A stretch of 64,000 bases of DNA from Stenotrophomonas maltophilia (GCF_002205165.1 NZ_NIVS01000029.1:1-64000); one strand, 5' to 3'; positions 25,816 to 36,756 are shown, counted from the stretch's first letter. Program-made: numbers and translations. The notes: generated by a model from the sequence alone, not told the origin.

Positions 25816-26310
25816 ATGAATTCACCCAACGACTTCGACGATCGCATCCCCGGCGAGAAGCCCTCGCTGCAGGATCAGGCCGAGCGCTTCTCGCGCAAGC
25901 TGACCGATTCGGCCCAGCAGATCTGGCTGGCCGGCCTGGGCGCCTTCGGGCGTGCGCAGGCCGAAGGCAGCCGGGTCTTCGACAACCTGGTCAAGGAAGG
26001 CGAGAACATCGAGGCCCGCAACCGCGAGCAGACCGGCGATGCGCCGCGCTGGCGCGACAATGTCGAGGAACACCTCGGTGAGGCCCGCGAAAAGGCCAGC
26101 GGCACCTGGGACAAGGTCGAGAAAGCCTTCGATGACCGCGTCCAGGGCGTGCTCAAGCGCCTGCACATCCCCACCGCCGAGGATGTCGCCGCGCTCAATG
26201 CCCGGATCGATGCGCTCAACACTCGGGTCAACCGTGCCGAGGCCCGCAATGCCTCGCCGTCGGCCGATCCATCCCCGGGTACGCACCAGTCGCCGACCTC
26301 CGACGCCTGA
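25816..26310 (+). CDS. Phasin-family / granule-associated protein
   Basis: 164 residues. The central region (about 20-75: AERFSRKLTDSAQQIWLAGL, GAFGRAQAEGSRVFDNLVKE) has the pattern of the poly(hydroxyalkanoate) granule-associated (PhaF/PhaI-type phasin) family, including the G-LGAFG turn between helices. The second half is a long helix (RIDALNTRVNRAEARNA) likely to form a coiled coil, then a Ser/Pro tail. It follows the polyhydroxyalkanoic acid system gene on the same strand and probably coats the same granules or acts as a surfactant-like stress protein. Confidence 0.85.
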   Translation: MNSPNDFDDRIPGEKPSLQDQAERFSRKLTDSAQQIWLAGLGAFGRAQAEGSRVFDNLVKEGENIEARNREQTGDAPRWRDNVEEHLGEAREKASGTWDKVEKAFDDRVQGVLKRLHIPTAEDVAALNARIDALNTRVNRAEARNASPSADPSPGTHQSPTSDA

Positions 26311-26373
26311 GCTGAACTGACCCGACCGGCGATTGTTGCAAAGCAGCACGACTTTGTTGACAATCGAAATCGA

Positions 26374-26437
26374 CCCGCCAATCGCTTCCACCGCCGTTTG
26401 TTCCCTCCCCTCACGGCTCTGGATTGGCGGGTTTTTT
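26374..26437 (+). terminator. Terminator-like long-loop hairpin
   Basis: CCCGCCAATC (26374-26383) pairs with GATTGGCGGG (26422-26431), followed by six T residues. The 38-base loop is longer than usual. It follows the phasin gene. Confidence 0.65.
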
Positions 26438-26586
26438 GTGGGCGCTCGATGGGCTGGATCGCCACAAAGTGAGACGGCCGTCACCGACGTGATCGCCGGA
26501 TGCGCACCGGTGCGAGAACGACGCGCCGCTGACGTGCAAAGGCGCATATAAACTGTCTATCGCACTTCCCTGTTCATATCCCCTGC

Positions 26587-27624
26587 ATGCTCTCCTGGAT
26601 TCTGGCCCTGCTGTTGGCCCTCATCGTCTGGTTCCTGGCCACGGCCTACTTCTGGCTGATCAAACGGAAGCGCAAGGAGACCCAGCTCGGCCTGAATGCC
26701 TTGGCCGGCATGCACTGGCGTGAGTTTTCCCTGATCGTCCGGCGCGCGATGCATGAGCAGCGCGGGCTGCAGGACGTGGCGGACGAGGCGGTCGACAGCC
26801 GCGAACCGCGCAGCGATTTCCTGATGCACGACGGGCCACAGCGGTGGCTGCTGTCGTGCAAGCACGGGCGCGCCTACCGGATCGGCACCGCCGCGGTGAA
26901 CGAACTCGGCGCCGCCGCGCGCCTGGCCGGTGCCCGTGGCGGGATCCTGATCACCGAGGGCAAGGTCGAGCGCGATGGCCGCATCGCCGCTGAAAAGCAG
27001 AGCGTGGAAGTCCTGGACGGCCCGCTGCTGTGGCCGCTGCTGCACCCGTATCTGCCCGGCGACATGGAAGCCCGTGTGCAGGCCGGTGCCCGCCGCGAGG
27101 CGATCCGGCGCATTTCGATCGCGGCACTGGGCGCTGCGACGCTGGGCCTGATGGTCGGGCTGGGCTCGCTGACCGCTGGCTTGGAGAAGGAGTGGACCGA
27201 CGACGACTCGGCGGCCACCGCGGCCACCGCCCCGCCTGCCGCCGCGACGGCTCCGGAAGCGGCGCAGGCCGGCACCGTGCCCACCGCCGCAGTGGCGCCA
27301 GCCCCGGCCGCGCAAGAAGGCCCTCAAGGCCGCGCCACCGATGCTGCCCCGGCCGCGATGGAGGCCAACCCGGACGACGCCACCCTGGATCGCTATCAAC
27401 AGGAGCTGTCACGCAAGGTGGCCACCCACGCTGGCGTGGCCAGCGGCATCTGGCTGACCCGGCAGACGCTGGCAATCAACCGCACCGGCGAGATCGATGC
27501 GATCTGGCCGCTGATCTGCGAGGAAGTGACCCGTTACCCGGCGCTGCGCACCGTGCGCATCCAGCTCAACCCGCGCCCCGGCGTGGATGAGCCGGTCCGC
27601 TGGCGGCAATGCACCACGCTGTAA
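26587..27624 (+). CDS. Membrane-anchored protein with Mrr-type nuclease-fold domain
   Basis: 345 residues. One N-terminal membrane helix (1-27) is followed by a restriction-endonuclease-like domain (about 45-155). GMHWREFSLIVRRAMHEQRG and the stretch RSDFLMHDGPQRWLLSCKHG give the D...(S)CK arrangement of PD-(D/E)XK enzymes, and GGILITEGKVERDGR is the usual next strand of the Mrr/restriction-endonuclease fold. A second hydrophobic segment (about 178-200) and an Ala/Pro/Thr-rich linker (about 210-260) lead to an unrecognised C-terminal domain of about 80 residues. Whether it cuts nucleic acid is unproven. The stop is 3 bases from the convergent hutC stop. No obvious ribosome site. Confidence 0.7.
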   Translation: MLSWILALLLALIVWFLATAYFWLIKRKRKETQLGLNALAGMHWREFSLIVRRAMHEQRGLQDVADEAVDSREPRSDFLMHDGPQRWLLSCKHGRAYRIGTAAVNELGAAARLAGARGGILITEGKVERDGRIAAEKQSVEVLDGPLLWPLLHPYLPGDMEARVQAGARREAIRRISIAALGAATLGLMVGLGSLTAGLEKEWTDDDSAATAATAPPAAATAPEAAQAGTVPTAAVAPAPAAQEGPQGRATDAAPAAMEANPDDATLDRYQQELSRKVATHAGVASGIWLTRQTLAINRTGEIDAIWPLICEEVTRYPALRTVRIQLNPRPGVDEPVRWRQCTTL

Positions 27625-27627
27625 CGG

Positions 27628-28371
27628 TCAGCGCGCGCCCGGCGAGAATCGGGCGACCAGATCGTAGGCATCGCCCAGGAACATCTGCCGCACGCAGGTG
27701 ATCGGCTGCTCGCCGCGCCAGGTGAGGCGGTCGATGACCAGGCAGGCCGTGCCTTGCTTGACCTGCAACAGCGTAGCGGCCGCGTCGTCGGCGCCCCAGG
27801 CGCTGATCCGGTGCTGGGCGCGCGTCCACGATACGTTCTGCAGCAGCCAGCTGCCTGGCGCGGTCGTCTCGAAATCCACCTCCAGCACCTCCGGCACGCC
27901 GACCGGGCTGATCAGCCGGTGCTCAAGCGCCAGCGGCCGGCCATCGGCCAGGTGCAGGCAGCGGATCGCCAGCAGCTTCTCGCCCCCGGCCAGGGTGGTT
28001 TCTTCGGCCACCTGCTCGCGCGGGCGCCGGTAGGCACGCTCCAGCAGCTGGTAGCCATAGACATGCCCGCGCGCTTCCACCGCCATCGCGATGTCGGGGA
28101 TTTCCAGCGCCACCTGTTCCAGGTGTGGCGGCTGCCGGGCGACGAACGAGCCGGCCCGGCGGCGGCGCTCGATCATGCCGCTCTCGGCCAACGCGGTCAG
28201 CACCTTGTTCACGGTCATCCGCGAGCAGCCGTACTGCTCCATCAGCTCGTGTTCGTAGGGGATGCGGAAGCCAGGCTCCCACTGTCCACTGAGGATGCGG
28301 CTTTCCAGATCAGCACGTATGCGCTGATTGAGGGTTGCTGCTTTCTTGCCCGTCACTCTGGATTCCTGCAT
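27628..28371 (-). CDS. hutC: Histidine utilisation repressor, GntR family
   Basis: 247 residues. An N-terminal GntR winged helix (about 12-80: RADLESRILSGQWEPGFRIP, CSRMTVNKVLTALAESGMIE) is followed by a UTRA ligand-binding domain (about 95-240). The UTRA domain of HutC proteins senses urocanate, the product of histidase, which releases the repressor. It lies downstream of hutF, 12 bases after its stop, so hutF and hutC are one leftward unit and the repressor controls its own synthesis. A palindrome in the hutF-hutI intergenic region is its likely target. Confidence 0.95.
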   Translation of the reverse strand: MQESRVTGKKAATLNQRIRADLESRILSGQWEPGFRIPYEHELMEQYGCSRMTVNKVLTALAESGMIERRRRAGSFVARQPPHLEQVALEIPDIAMAVEARGHVYGYQLLERAYRRPREQVAEETTLAGGEKLLAIRCLHLADGRPLALEHRLISPVGVPEVLEVDFETTAPGSWLLQNVSWTRAQHRISAWGADDAAATLLQVKQGTACLVIDRLTWRGEQPITCVRQMFLGDAYDLVARFSPGAR

Positions 28372-28383
28372 GGGAGGGTCGGA

Positions 28384-29760
28384 TCAGACCCTCAACAACG
28401 GTCGAAGTGCCGCGGCGAACCGTGCGGCCACCGCCTCGCGTTGCGGGTGGCGACCGTCACGGACCAACTGGCGCCCTTGGCGCCACACCGATCGCACGGC
28501 GCCATTACGTGCGGCGAACACCCAGCTGTCAAGCAAGGCATCGCCGTCGCGGGCGATCAGCGCCGGGTGGTCGGGATCGAGTTCGACCAGGTCGGCCGGT
28601 GCGCCGGCCTGCAGGCCGGTGGCCACGCCCAGAGCCTGCGCGGCGCCGCGCAACGACTGCTCGTACAACCAGCGGCCGGTGGATTGACCATCGCCCGGGG
28701 CCAGCACGTTGCGCCCGCGCAGCTGCAGCCGCTGGCCGTATTCGAGCAGGCGCAGTTCTTCGGCCGCGTCGATCAGCACGTTGGAGTCCGAACCCACGCC
28801 GAACCGGCCGCCCGCGCGCGCGAACGCCTGCATCGGGAACAGGCCGTCGCCCAGGTTCGCTTCGGTGATCGGGCACAGCCCGGCCACCGCGCGGCTGGCC
28901 ACGATCTGCTGCAGCTCCGCCTCGGTGATGTGGGTGGCGTGGACGAGGCACCAGCGCGCATCCACCGGCACGTGTTCGTACAGCCACTGCACCGGGCGCA
29001 ACCCGCTCCACGCCACGCAGGCATCGACCTCGCGGGTCTGTTCGGCAATATGGATGTGGACCGGGCCGGCGTTGAGCGGCAGCAGCGCTGCCAGTTCCTC
29101 ACCGGTCACCGCCCGCAGGCTGTGCGGCGCGAACCCTAGCACGGCGTCGCCCTGGTCCTTCAGCGCGCGGGTGCAGCCCTGCAGCAGCTCAGCGAAACCG
29201 TCGACATCGTGGATCAGCCGGCGCTGGGCCGGATTTGGCGGGGCGCCGCCGAAATCGGCATGCGCGTAGAACACCGGCAGCAGGGTCAGGCCGATCCCGC
29301 TGGAGTGGGCTGCCGCGGCGATGCGCTCGGCCATTTCGGCCCGGTTCGCATAGGGTGCACCGTCCGGGCCGTGATGCAGATAGTGGAACTCGCCGACCCG
29401 GGTGAACCCGGACTCCAGCATTTCCACATAGGCCTGCTCGGCGATGGCTTGCATGGCGTCGGGCTGAAGGTGCGCCAGGAAGCGGTACATCAGCTCGCGC
29501 CAGCTCCAGAAGCTGTCGCCGCTGTTGCCGCCGATCTCGGTCAGCCCGGCCATCCCGCGCTGGAAGGCGTGGCTGTGCAGGTTGCCCAGGCCCGGCAGCG
29601 CGATCGCCAACGCGGTATCGCCCGGCTCGGCCGACGCGCCTTCGGTCACCTCGATGAGCGTGCCGCCCTGGCTGACGATGCGCACATCGCGCGCCCAGCC
29701 CTGCGGCAGCAGCGCATGGGCGGCGTGGAAACGAAGGATCGGTGCGGGGTTGGCTGGCAT
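28384..29760 (-). CDS. hutF: Formimidoylglutamate deiminase
   Basis: 458 residues of the amidohydrolase superfamily. It removes ammonia from N-formimidoyl-L-glutamate to give N-formyl-L-glutamate, the first step of the two-step branch that HutG finishes. Metal ligands and active-site motifs are visible in [17 protein letters not shown] (HxH), [20 protein letters not shown] and GVGSDSN. The start ATG 29760 is preferred over the GTG one codon upstream. It is divergent from hutI, and the 63 bases between the starts hold the operator. Confidence 0.95.
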   Translation of the reverse strand: MPANPAPILRFHAAHALLPQGWARDVRIVSQGGTLIEVTEGASAEPGDTALAIALPGLGNLHSHAFQRGMAGLTEIGGNSGDSFWSWRELMYRFLAHLQPDAMQAIAEQAYVEMLESGFTRVGEFHYLHHGPDGAPYANRAEMAERIAAAAHSSGIGLTLLPVFYAHADFGGAPPNPAQRRLIHDVDGFAELLQGCTRALKDQGDAVLGFAPHSLRAVTGEELAALLPLNAGPVHIHIAEQTREVDACVAWSGLRPVQWLYEHVPVDARWCLVHATHITEAELQQIVASRAVAGLCPITEANLGDGLFPMQAFARAGGRFGVGSDSNVLIDAAEELRLLEYGQRLQLRGRNVLAPGDGQSTGRWLYEQSLRGAAQALGVATGLQAGAPADLVELDPDHPALIARDGDALLDSWVFAARNGAVRSVWRQGRQLVRDGRHPQREAVAARFAAALRPLLRV

Positions 29761-29790
29761 CACTGGACATCCCGGAAGAGGCGCCTATAT

Positions 29791-29806
29791 TGTATAGACA
29801 TATACA
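29791..29806. promoter_or_regulatory. Probable HutC operator in the hutF-hutI intergenic region
   Basis: TGTATA-GACA-TATACA is an inverted repeat with 6-base arms, centred between the divergent hutF and hutI starts and 17 bases before the hutI ATG. GntR/HutC proteins bind TGTAT/ATACA-type palindromes, so one repressor dimer here could control both transcripts. Confidence 0.7.
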
Positions 29807-29823
29807 CCGATGTGGTTGCTGCC

Positions 29824-31023
29824 ATGCACTGTGACACCCTCTGGTACCACGCCAACCTGATCACCGTCGATGGCCCCGGCCTGGGCGTGATCGAGGACGG
29901 CGTCATCGCCGCGACCGATGGGCGCATCGTGCATGTCGGTGCAGCGGGTTCGGCAGACCATCTGCAGCCCGCCCAGCGCATCGACGGCGGCGGGCGCTGG
30001 ATCAGCCCCGGCCTGATCGACTGCCACACCCACCTGGTCTATGCCGGCAACCGCGCCGGTGAGTTCGAGCAGCGCCTGCAGGGGGTCAGCTACGCCGACA
30101 TCGCCCGCGCGGGCGGCGGCATCGTCTCCACCGTGCGCGCCACCCGCGCCGCCAGCGAGGCCGAACTGCTGGCCGCCAGCCTGCCCCGGCTGGACGCCAT
30201 GCTGGCCGAAGGCATCACCACGCTCGAAATCAAATCCGGTTATGGGCTGACCCTGGCCGATGAGACCAAGCAACTGCACGTCGCCCGTGAGCTGGGCCGT
30301 CAGCGCGCGGTCGAGATCGTGCCGACCTTCCTCGGTGCGCATGCGATCCCGCCGGGCCGGCAGGCGCAGGAGTACATCGACGAGGTCTGCAACGTCATGA
30401 TTCCCGCCGTTGCCGCCGCCGGGCTGGCCGAAGCCGTGGACGTGTTCTGCGAGAACATCGCCTTCAGCGCCGCGCAGGCCGAGCAGGTCTTCGTTGCCGC
30501 GCAGCAGCACGGGCTGGCGATCAAGATCCATGCCGAGCAGCTGAGCAACCAGCACGGTGCCGCCCTGGCCGCGCGCCATGGTGCGCTGTCGGCCGACCAT
30601 ATCGAACACCTCGACGCCGACGGGATCGCCGCGATGCACCGCGCCGGCACCGTGGCGGTACTGCTGCCGGGCGCGTTCTACTTCACCCGCGATACCACCC
30701 TGCCCCCGATCGCTGAGCTGCGCGCGGCTGGCGTGCCGCTGGCACTGGCCACCGATTCCAACCCCGGCACCTCGCCGCTGACCAGCCCGTTGCTGGCGAT
30801 GAACATGGCCGCCACCCTGTTCCGCATGACCGTGGCGGAGTGCATCGCCGGCTTCACCCGTGAAGCGGCGCGCGCCCTTGGCCGGCAGGACCGGATCGGC
30901 CGGCTCGCCGTCGGCCTGGACTGCAACCTCGCCCTGTGGGACATCGAGGCGCCCGCCGACCTCGTCTACCGCATGGGTTTCAACCCCCTGCACGCCCGCG
31001 TGATGCGCGGCCAACCCGTCTGA
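29824..31023 (+). CDS. hutI: Imidazolonepropionase
   Basis: 399 residues of the amidohydrolase superfamily; it hydrolyses 4-imidazolone-5-propionate to N-formimidoyl-L-glutamate, the third step of histidine breakdown. Metal and substrate motifs are [54 protein letters not shown] and [12 protein letters not shown]. It is the first gene of the rightward hutI-hutH-hutG-hutU operon. The ATG 29824 is 17 bases after the operator-like palindrome. Length and motifs are normal for the family. Confidence 0.97.
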   Translation: MHCDTLWYHANLITVDGPGLGVIEDGVIAATDGRIVHVGAAGSADHLQPAQRIDGGGRWISPGLIDCHTHLVYAGNRAGEFEQRLQGVSYADIARAGGGIVSTVRATRAASEAELLAASLPRLDAMLAEGITTLEIKSGYGLTLADETKQLHVARELGRQRAVEIVPTFLGAHAIPPGRQAQEYIDEVCNVMIPAVAAAGLAEAVDVFCENIAFSAAQAEQVFVAAQQHGLAIKIHAEQLSNQHGAALAARHGALSADHIEHLDADGIAAMHRAGTVAVLLPGAFYFTRDTTLPPIAELRAAGVPLALATDSNPGTSPLTSPLLAMNMAATLFRMTVAECIAGFTREAARALGRQDRIGRLAVGLDCNLALWDIEAPADLVYRMGFNPLHARVMRGQPV

Positions 31024-31046
31024 ATCTAGTGATGTCTGGAGATTTC

Positions 31047-32588
31047 ATGAGCACTACCCTGACCCTGCACCCCGGCGCTGTCACGCTGGCGCAATGGCGC
31101 GCGATCCATGACGGCGCGCGGGTGCGGCTGGACCCGGCCTCGGCCGCGGCCGTGCTGCGCAGTGCGCAGACCGTGGCCGACATCGTCGCCAAGGGCGCGC
31201 CGGTATACGGCATCAACACCGGCTTCGGGAAGCTGGCCAGCGTGCGCATCGAGCGCGACGACCTGGAAACTCTGCAGCGCAATATCGTGCTCTCGCACGC
31301 CGCCGGCGTCGGCGAACCGATGCCCGCGCCGGTGGTGCGCCTGATGATGGCCTTGAAGCTGGCCAGCCTGGCCCAGGGCGCCTCGGGTATCCGCCCGCAG
31401 ACGCTGGCCCTGCTGGAAGCCTTCCTGCAGCACGACGTCATTCCGGTGATTCCGTGCCAGGGCTCGGTCGGCGCCTCGGGCGATCTGGCCCCGCTTTCGC
31501 ACCTGGCCAGCGTGATGATCGGTGTCGGCGAAGCGTTCGTCGAGGGTCAGCGCCTGCCCGCCGCCGAGGCACTGGCCAAGGTCGGCCTGGCCCCGCTGGT
31601 GCTGGGCGCGAAGGAAGGCCTGGCCCTGCTCAACGGCACGCAATACTCCACCGCCTATGCACTGGCCGGGCTGTTCGCGATCGATACCGTGTTCCGCGCG
31701 GCGCTGGTCACCGGCGCGCTGTCGGTGGAAGCGGCCAAGGGCTCGGACACGCCCTTCGATCCCCGCATCCACAGCATCCGTGGCCAGCGCGGGCAGATCG
31801 CCACCGCCGCCGCGCTGCGCACCCTGATGCAGGGTTCGGCGATCCGCGAATCGCACCGCGACAACGACGTGCGCGTGCAGGATCCGTACTGCCTGCGCTG
31901 CCAGCCACAGGTGATGGGCGCCGCATTCGACGTGATGCGCCAGGCCGCCACCACGCTGGCGATCGAAGCCAACGGCGTGTCCGACAATCCGCTGGTGTTC
32001 ACCGATACCAACGAGGCGCTGAGCGGCGGCAACTTCCATGCCGAGCCGGTCGCCTTCGCGGCGGACATGCTGGCGATGGCCGTGTGCGAGATCGGCTCGA
32101 TCAGTGAGCGCCGCACCGCGATGCTGGTCGACCCGGCGCTGTCCGGGCTGCCCGCGTTCCTCACCCCGAAGCCCGGCTTGAACTCCGGCTTCATGATTCC
32201 GCAGGTCACCGCCGCCGCGCTGGTCTCGGAAAACAAGCAGCGCGCCTACCCGGCCAGCGTCGATTCGATCCCGACCTCGGCCAACCAGGAAGACCATGTC
32301 TCGATGGCCGCACACGGTGCACGCCGCCTGATGGCGATGGCCGAGAACGCCGCCAACGTGATCGGCATCGAGCTGCTGGCGGCCGCGCAGGGCTGCGATT
32401 TCCACGCCCCGCTGCGCTCCAGCGATGCGCTGGAAGCGGTGCGCCAGCGCCTGCGCGCGCAGGTGCCGACGCTGGAAGACGACCGCTATTTCCATCCGGA
32501 CATGGTCGCCGCCACCAACCTGGTCCGCAGCGGCGTGCTGGCTGAAGGACTGGCCGACATCCTGCCGCCGCTGGAGCCGCTGGCATGA
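31047..32588 (+). CDS. hutH: Histidine ammonia-lyase
   Basis: 513 residues. It deaminates histidine to urocanate, the inducer of the pathway. The Ala-Ser-Gly triplet that forms the MIO cofactor is visible in [17 protein letters not shown] near residue 142. Other family stretches are [18 protein letters not shown] and [14 protein letters not shown] 31047 has GGAG 6 bases before it and is preferred over the ATG at 31032. Its stop overlaps the hutG ATG (ATGA), so translation is coupled. It follows hutI by 23 bases. Confidence 0.98.
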   Translation: MSTTLTLHPGAVTLAQWRAIHDGARVRLDPASAAAVLRSAQTVADIVAKGAPVYGINTGFGKLASVRIERDDLETLQRNIVLSHAAGVGEPMPAPVVRLMMALKLASLAQGASGIRPQTLALLEAFLQHDVIPVIPCQGSVGASGDLAPLSHLASVMIGVGEAFVEGQRLPAAEALAKVGLAPLVLGAKEGLALLNGTQYSTAYALAGLFAIDTVFRAALVTGALSVEAAKGSDTPFDPRIHSIRGQRGQIATAAALRTLMQGSAIRESHRDNDVRVQDPYCLRCQPQVMGAAFDVMRQAATTLAIEANGVSDNPLVFTDTNEALSGGNFHAEPVAFAADMLAMAVCEIGSISERRTAMLVDPALSGLPAFLTPKPGLNSGFMIPQVTAAALVSENKQRAYPASVDSIPTSANQEDHVSMAAHGARRLMAMAENAANVIGIELLAAAQGCDFHAPLRSSDALEAVRQRLRAQVPTLEDDRYFHPDMVAATNLVRSGVLAEGLADILPPLEPLA

Positions 32589-33418
32589 GCACGCATCCGG
32601 ACTGGCTGCAGATCCACCGTGGCGATGTGCCGCTGATCGTCAGCTTCCCGCACACCGGCACCGAACTGCCCGATGCGCTCGCCACGCAGTTCGTCTCGCC
32701 GTGGCTGGCCCGCCGCGACGCCGACTGGTGGGTGCATGAGCTGTACGCGTTCGCGCAGCAGATGGGCGCCACCACGGTCCGCACCGCGGTGTCGCGCTCG
32801 GTCATCGACGTCAACCGTGACCCCAGCGGCACCTCGCTGTACCCGGGCCAGAACACCACCGGCCTGTGCCCGCTGACCACCTTCGACAACCAGCCGCTGT
32901 ACCGCGATGGCCACGGCCCGGACGAGGCCGAGATCGCGCGCCGCCGCGATACCTGGTTCGTGCCCTACCACGACGCCCTCGCCGCAGAGATCGCGCGCCT
33001 GCGTGCGCAGCACGGCACCGTGGTGGTGTACGACGCGCACTCGATCCGCTCGCACATTCCGCACCTGTTCGATGGCCAGCTGCCGCAGTTCAACCTCGGT
33101 ACCAATGGCGATACCACCTGCGACAACGCGCTCACCGATGTCGTCGACAACCTGTGTGCGATGAGCGGCATGAGCCATGTGCGCAACGGCCGCTTCAAGG
33201 GCGGCTACATCACCCGCCATTACAGCGACATCCCCGGCGGCGTGCACACGCTGCAGATGGAGCTGGCCTGCCGCGGCTACATGCACGAGCCCGAGGCCGT
33301 GGATGAGCACAGCTGGCCCACGCCGCTGGATCCCGATCACGCCGCCCCGCTGCGCGCCACGCTGCAGCAGGTGCTCGATGCCTGTCTCGACTTCGCTACG
33401 TCCCGGAGTGCTGCATGA
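32585..33418 (+). CDS. hutG: N-formylglutamate deformylase
   Basis: 277 residues. It hydrolyses N-formyl-L-glutamate to formate and glutamate, the last step of the HutF branch. Family motifs include [36 protein letters not shown] and [10 protein letters not shown]. Both ends overlap neighbours by ATGA: with the hutH stop and with the hutU start, indicating tight translational coupling. Together with HutF this confirms the five-step pathway that gives formate rather than formamide. Confidence 0.96.
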   Translation: MSTHPDWLQIHRGDVPLIVSFPHTGTELPDALATQFVSPWLARRDADWWVHELYAFAQQMGATTVRTAVSRSVIDVNRDPSGTSLYPGQNTTGLCPLTTFDNQPLYRDGHGPDEAEIARRRDTWFVPYHDALAAEIARLRAQHGTVVVYDAHSIRSHIPHLFDGQLPQFNLGTNGDTTCDNALTDVVDNLCAMSGMSHVRNGRFKGGYITRHYSDIPGGVHTLQMELACRGYMHEPEAVDEHSWPTPLDPDHAAPLRATLQQVLDACLDFATSRSAA

Positions 33419-35082
33419 CCCGTCTCGATTCCACCCGCACCATCCTCGCCCCTACCGGCACCACGCTGACCTGCAAGAGCTGGCTGACCGAAGCCCCGCT
33501 GCGCATGCTGATGAACAACCTGCACCCGGACGTGGCCGAGCGCCCGCAGGAGCTGGTGGTCTATGGCGGCATCGGCCGCGCCGCGCGCGACTGGGAAAGC
33601 TACGACAAGATCGTCGAGACGCTGCAGCGGCTGGAGGATGACCAGACCCTGCTGGTGCAGTCCGGCAAGCCGGTCGGTGTGTTCCGTACCCACGTGGACG
33701 CCCCGCGGGTGCTGATCGCCAACTCCAACCTGGTGCCGCGCTGGGCCAATTGGGACCACTTCAACGAGCTCGACAAGAAGGGCCTGGCCATGTACGGCCA
33801 GATGACGGCCGGCAGCTGGATCTACATCGGCGCGCAGGGCATCGTGCAGGGCACCTACGAAACCTTCGTGGAAATGGGCCGCCAGCACTACAACGGCAGC
33901 CTGGCCGGCAAATGGCTGTTCACCGGTGGGCTGGGCGGCATGGGCGGCGCGCAGCCGCTGGCTGCGGTGATGGCCGGCGCCTCGTGCCTGGCAGTGGAAT
34001 GCCGCAAGAGCAGCATCGAGATGCGCCTGCGCACGGGGTATCTCGACACCTGGACCGACGACCTCGACGAAGCGCTGCGCCTGATCGAGGAATCCTGCAC
34101 CGCGAAGAAGCCGCTCTCGGTGGGCCTGCTCGGCAACGTTGCCGACGTACTGGACGAGCTGCTGATCCGCGGCGTGAAGCCGGACCTGCTGACCGACCAG
34201 ACCTCCGCGCACGACCCGGTCAACGGCTACCTGCCGCAGGGCTGGACGGTGGAAGAATGGGATGACAAGCGCGTCTCCGCGCCGAAGGAAGTGGAAGCCG
34301 CCGCACGCGAATCGATGGCCAACCACATCCGCGCCATGCTCGGCTTCCACTCGCTCGGCGTCCCGACCGTGGACTACGGCAACAACCTGCGCCAGATGGC
34401 GCTCGAAGAAGGCGTGGAAGATGCGTTCGACTTCCCCGGCTTCGTGCCCGCCTACATCCGCCCACTGTTCTGCCGCGGCATCGGCCCGTTCCGCTGGGCC
34501 GCGCTGAGCGGCGATCCGGAAGACATCGCCAAGACCGACGCCAAGGTCAAGGAGCTGATCCCGGACAACCCGCACCTGCACCGCTGGCTCGACATGGCGG
34601 CCGAGAAGATCAAGTTCCAGGGCCTGCCCGCGCGCATCTGCTGGGTCGGCCTGGGCGATCGTGACCGACTCGGTCTGGCGTTCAATGAAATGGTCGCCAA
34701 TGGCGAGCTGAAGGCGCCGGTGGTGATCGGCCGCGATCATCTGGATTCGGGCAGCGTCGCCTCGCCCAACCGCGAGACCGAGGCCATGCAGGACGGCTCG
34801 GATGCCGTCTCCGACTGGCCGCTGCTCAACGCCCTGCTCAACACCGCCAGTGGCGCCACCTGGGTCTCGCTGCACCATGGCGGCGGCGTTGGCATGGGCT
34901 TCTCGCAGCATTCGGGCATGGTCATCGTCTGCGATGGCACCGACGCGGCGGCCAAGCGCATCGCGCGCGTGCTGTGGAACGACCCGGCCACGGGCGTGAT
35001 GCGGCATGCCGATGCGGGGTATGAGATCGCGGTGGACTGCGCGAAGGAAAAGGGGCTGGATCTGCCCGGGATTCTGGGCTGA
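33415..35082 (+). CDS. hutU: Urocanate hydratase
   Basis: 555 residues, the usual length. It adds water to urocanate to give imidazolone propionate and uses tightly bound NAD. Nucleotide-binding and active-site stretches are [37 protein letters not shown] and the C-terminal [20 protein letters not shown]. It is the last gene of the operon, overlapping hutG by 4 bases and followed by a GC-rich hairpin. Placing hutU last is an order seen in several gammaproteobacteria, but the hutI-H-G-U order is less common than hutU-first layouts, by recollection. Confidence 0.98.
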   Translation: MTRLDSTRTILAPTGTTLTCKSWLTEAPLRMLMNNLHPDVAERPQELVVYGGIGRAARDWESYDKIVETLQRLEDDQTLLVQSGKPVGVFRTHVDAPRVLIANSNLVPRWANWDHFNELDKKGLAMYGQMTAGSWIYIGAQGIVQGTYETFVEMGRQHYNGSLAGKWLFTGGLGGMGGAQPLAAVMAGASCLAVECRKSSIEMRLRTGYLDTWTDDLDEALRLIEESCTAKKPLSVGLLGNVADVLDELLIRGVKPDLLTDQTSAHDPVNGYLPQGWTVEEWDDKRVSAPKEVEAAARESMANHIRAMLGFHSLGVPTVDYGNNLRQMALEEGVEDAFDFPGFVPAYIRPLFCRGIGPFRWAALSGDPEDIAKTDAKVKELIPDNPHLHRWLDMAAEKIKFQGLPARICWVGLGDRDRLGLAFNEMVANGELKAPVVIGRDHLDSGSVASPNRETEAMQDGSDAVSDWPLLNALLNTASGATWVSLHHGGGVGMGFSQHSGMVIVCDGTDAAAKRIARVLWNDPATGVMRHADAGYEIAVDCAKEKGLDLPGILG

Positions 35083-35090
35083 TGCGGGGC

Positions 35091-35117
35091 GGCCCCGGCC
35101 CCACGGTCGGGGCCTTT
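35091..35117 (+). terminator. Hairpin after hutU
   Basis: GGCCCCG (35091-35097) pairs with CGGGGCC (35108-35114) over a 10-base loop, followed by TTTC. The short T run makes it a moderate terminator of the hut operon. Confidence 0.55.
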
Positions 35118-35190
35118 CGTGACCGGGGGTGACTTCCGCCGCATTGACCGGGGTGCCAGCGCTTCCTACTGTGCGGGCTCACTCACGCGG

Positions 35191-36633
35191 ATGCCCGCAA
35201 TGCGTCGTTTCGCCTTTGTCGCGGTCCTGCTGTTCGCGGTATCGACGCCGTCGGGCACCGCGCGCGCCGCGGAGTTCGACGCCCGGATCACCCGGCAACT
35301 CCACACAAACGCCGATCGCTACGGCATCGCCGGCCAGGCAGTGCTGATACGGCATAACGGCACGCTGCTTGCGCAGGCCGTCGCCGGAGAGGCCGACCTC
35401 ACCACGCACCAACCAGTGACACCCGAGACCGTGTTCAACGCTTACTCGCTGGCCAAACTGCTGGTCAGTACCTTGGTCATGCAACGGGTGGAAGCCGGCA
35501 GGGTCGAGCTGGACGTACCGGCCAGCCGCTATCTGCCCGATCTGCCCGAGGCCTGGCAAGCGATCACCGTGAGGCAGTTCCTCGACCATGCGTCCGGCGT
35601 TCCCGAGTACTTCGAGTACCGGGATGGTGAGGTGATCACCTCGCAGGGCAACCGCCGCTTCCCGGCCACGCCAGCAGAGGTGTTCAAGGCACTCGCCGGC
35701 GCGCCACTGCAGTTCACGCCGGGCACTGCCAGCCGGTACACGCAGACCAACTATCTGGTCCTCACCGCGCTGTTGGAAGCGCAGTACCAGCAGCCCTATG
35801 CGCAGATCGTTCGGGACCGCGTGCTGCGACCGCTGTCGATGACGCATACCTCGCTCGGCCCGGCGACGAATGCGCGCCACGAGATCGCCATCGCCTACAC
35901 CGGCAAACAGGGCGCGCTGCAGCGCGAAGACGACATCGCATGGCCTGCCTATGCCTACGGGCATGCCGCACTGCATACCACCCTCGGTGATCTGGATCGC
36001 TTCCTGCTGGCACTGGCCCGCGGTGAGCTGGTGGGTCGTACCACGCTGCGACAGCTGTGGCAGCCACAGGTGCTGAGCAACGGGCGACGCAGCGGCTTTT
36101 CCACGGGTTGGGAACTCGAAGAAAGCGGAGAGTACCGCCTCGTCGGGCATGACGGTGGCACGCGGGTGCGTGCGCGGATCGCCTTCGCCGACGGCCTGGC
36201 CGGGGATACCTACAGCTTCATCTACCTCACCAACGGCAGTGCGAAGAATGTGTGGTCGCGCACGCTGGTGGACAGTGCCATGGCGGTGGTCGCGCCCGCG
36301 CAGTTCCCGCGCGAGACCCTGTCCGAAGCGCTGATCACCTATGCACTGGGCCCCCGGACGGCCGCACGCACAACCGCGTTGAAACAGTGGCTCACCAGCA
36401 CCGGGCGCGGTGATCAGCCGACGCTGGAGGAGGACATCAACCGCGTGGGCTACGCCGTGGCCGAGAACCTGGGCCACGCCACCGCCCTGCACATCTTCTC
36501 CCTCAACGCGACGCTGTTCCCACGCTCGGCCAACGCCTGGGACAGTCTGGCGGAGACGTATGCTGCGCTGGGCGACACGATGCAGGCCCAAAGGCTCTAC
36601 GCCAAGTCGAAAGCGCTGGCAGCGCCGCGGTAG
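35191..36633 (+). CDS. Exported beta-lactamase-family serine hydrolase
   Basis: 480 residues with a signal peptide (MRRFAFVAVLLFAVSTPSGT, cleavage near ARA-AEF). The class C beta-lactamase/penicillin-binding-protein-like domain (about 30-370) has the nucleophile SxxK as SLAK (in NAYSLAKLL) and the third motif as GHDGG. The Tyr-x-Asn motif reads YTQ (SRYTQTNYL), so Asn is replaced by Gln. A C-terminal segment (about 400-480: NAWDSLAETYAALGDTMQAQ) is TPR-like. The substrate could be a peptide, ester or beta-lactam and cannot be told from the sequence. ATG 35191 was used; ATG 35200 is equally possible. Confidence 0.85.
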   Translation: MPAMRRFAFVAVLLFAVSTPSGTARAAEFDARITRQLHTNADRYGIAGQAVLIRHNGTLLAQAVAGEADLTTHQPVTPETVFNAYSLAKLLVSTLVMQRVEAGRVELDVPASRYLPDLPEAWQAITVRQFLDHASGVPEYFEYRDGEVITSQGNRRFPATPAEVFKALAGAPLQFTPGTASRYTQTNYLVLTALLEAQYQQPYAQIVRDRVLRPLSMTHTSLGPATNARHEIAIAYTGKQGALQREDDIAWPAYAYGHAALHTTLGDLDRFLLALARGELVGRTTLRQLWQPQVLSNGRRSGFSTGWELEESGEYRLVGHDGGTRVRARIAFADGLAGDTYSFIYLTNGSAKNVWSRTLVDSAMAVVAPAQFPRETLSEALITYALGPRTAARTTALKQWLTSTGRGDQPTLEEDINRVGYAVAENLGHATALHIFSLNATLFPRSANAWDSLAETYAALGDTMQAQRLYAKSKALAAPR

Positions 36634-36756
36634 CTGGTCGCCATACGCCCCACAAGGGTGACGAACACGCCACATCCTGTTAACTTGCGCGCCCAACATG
36701 AAGTTGACAGCGTGTCGCGATGCCGCGCGCCGTGTCAGCACTGATACTGCGCACGA

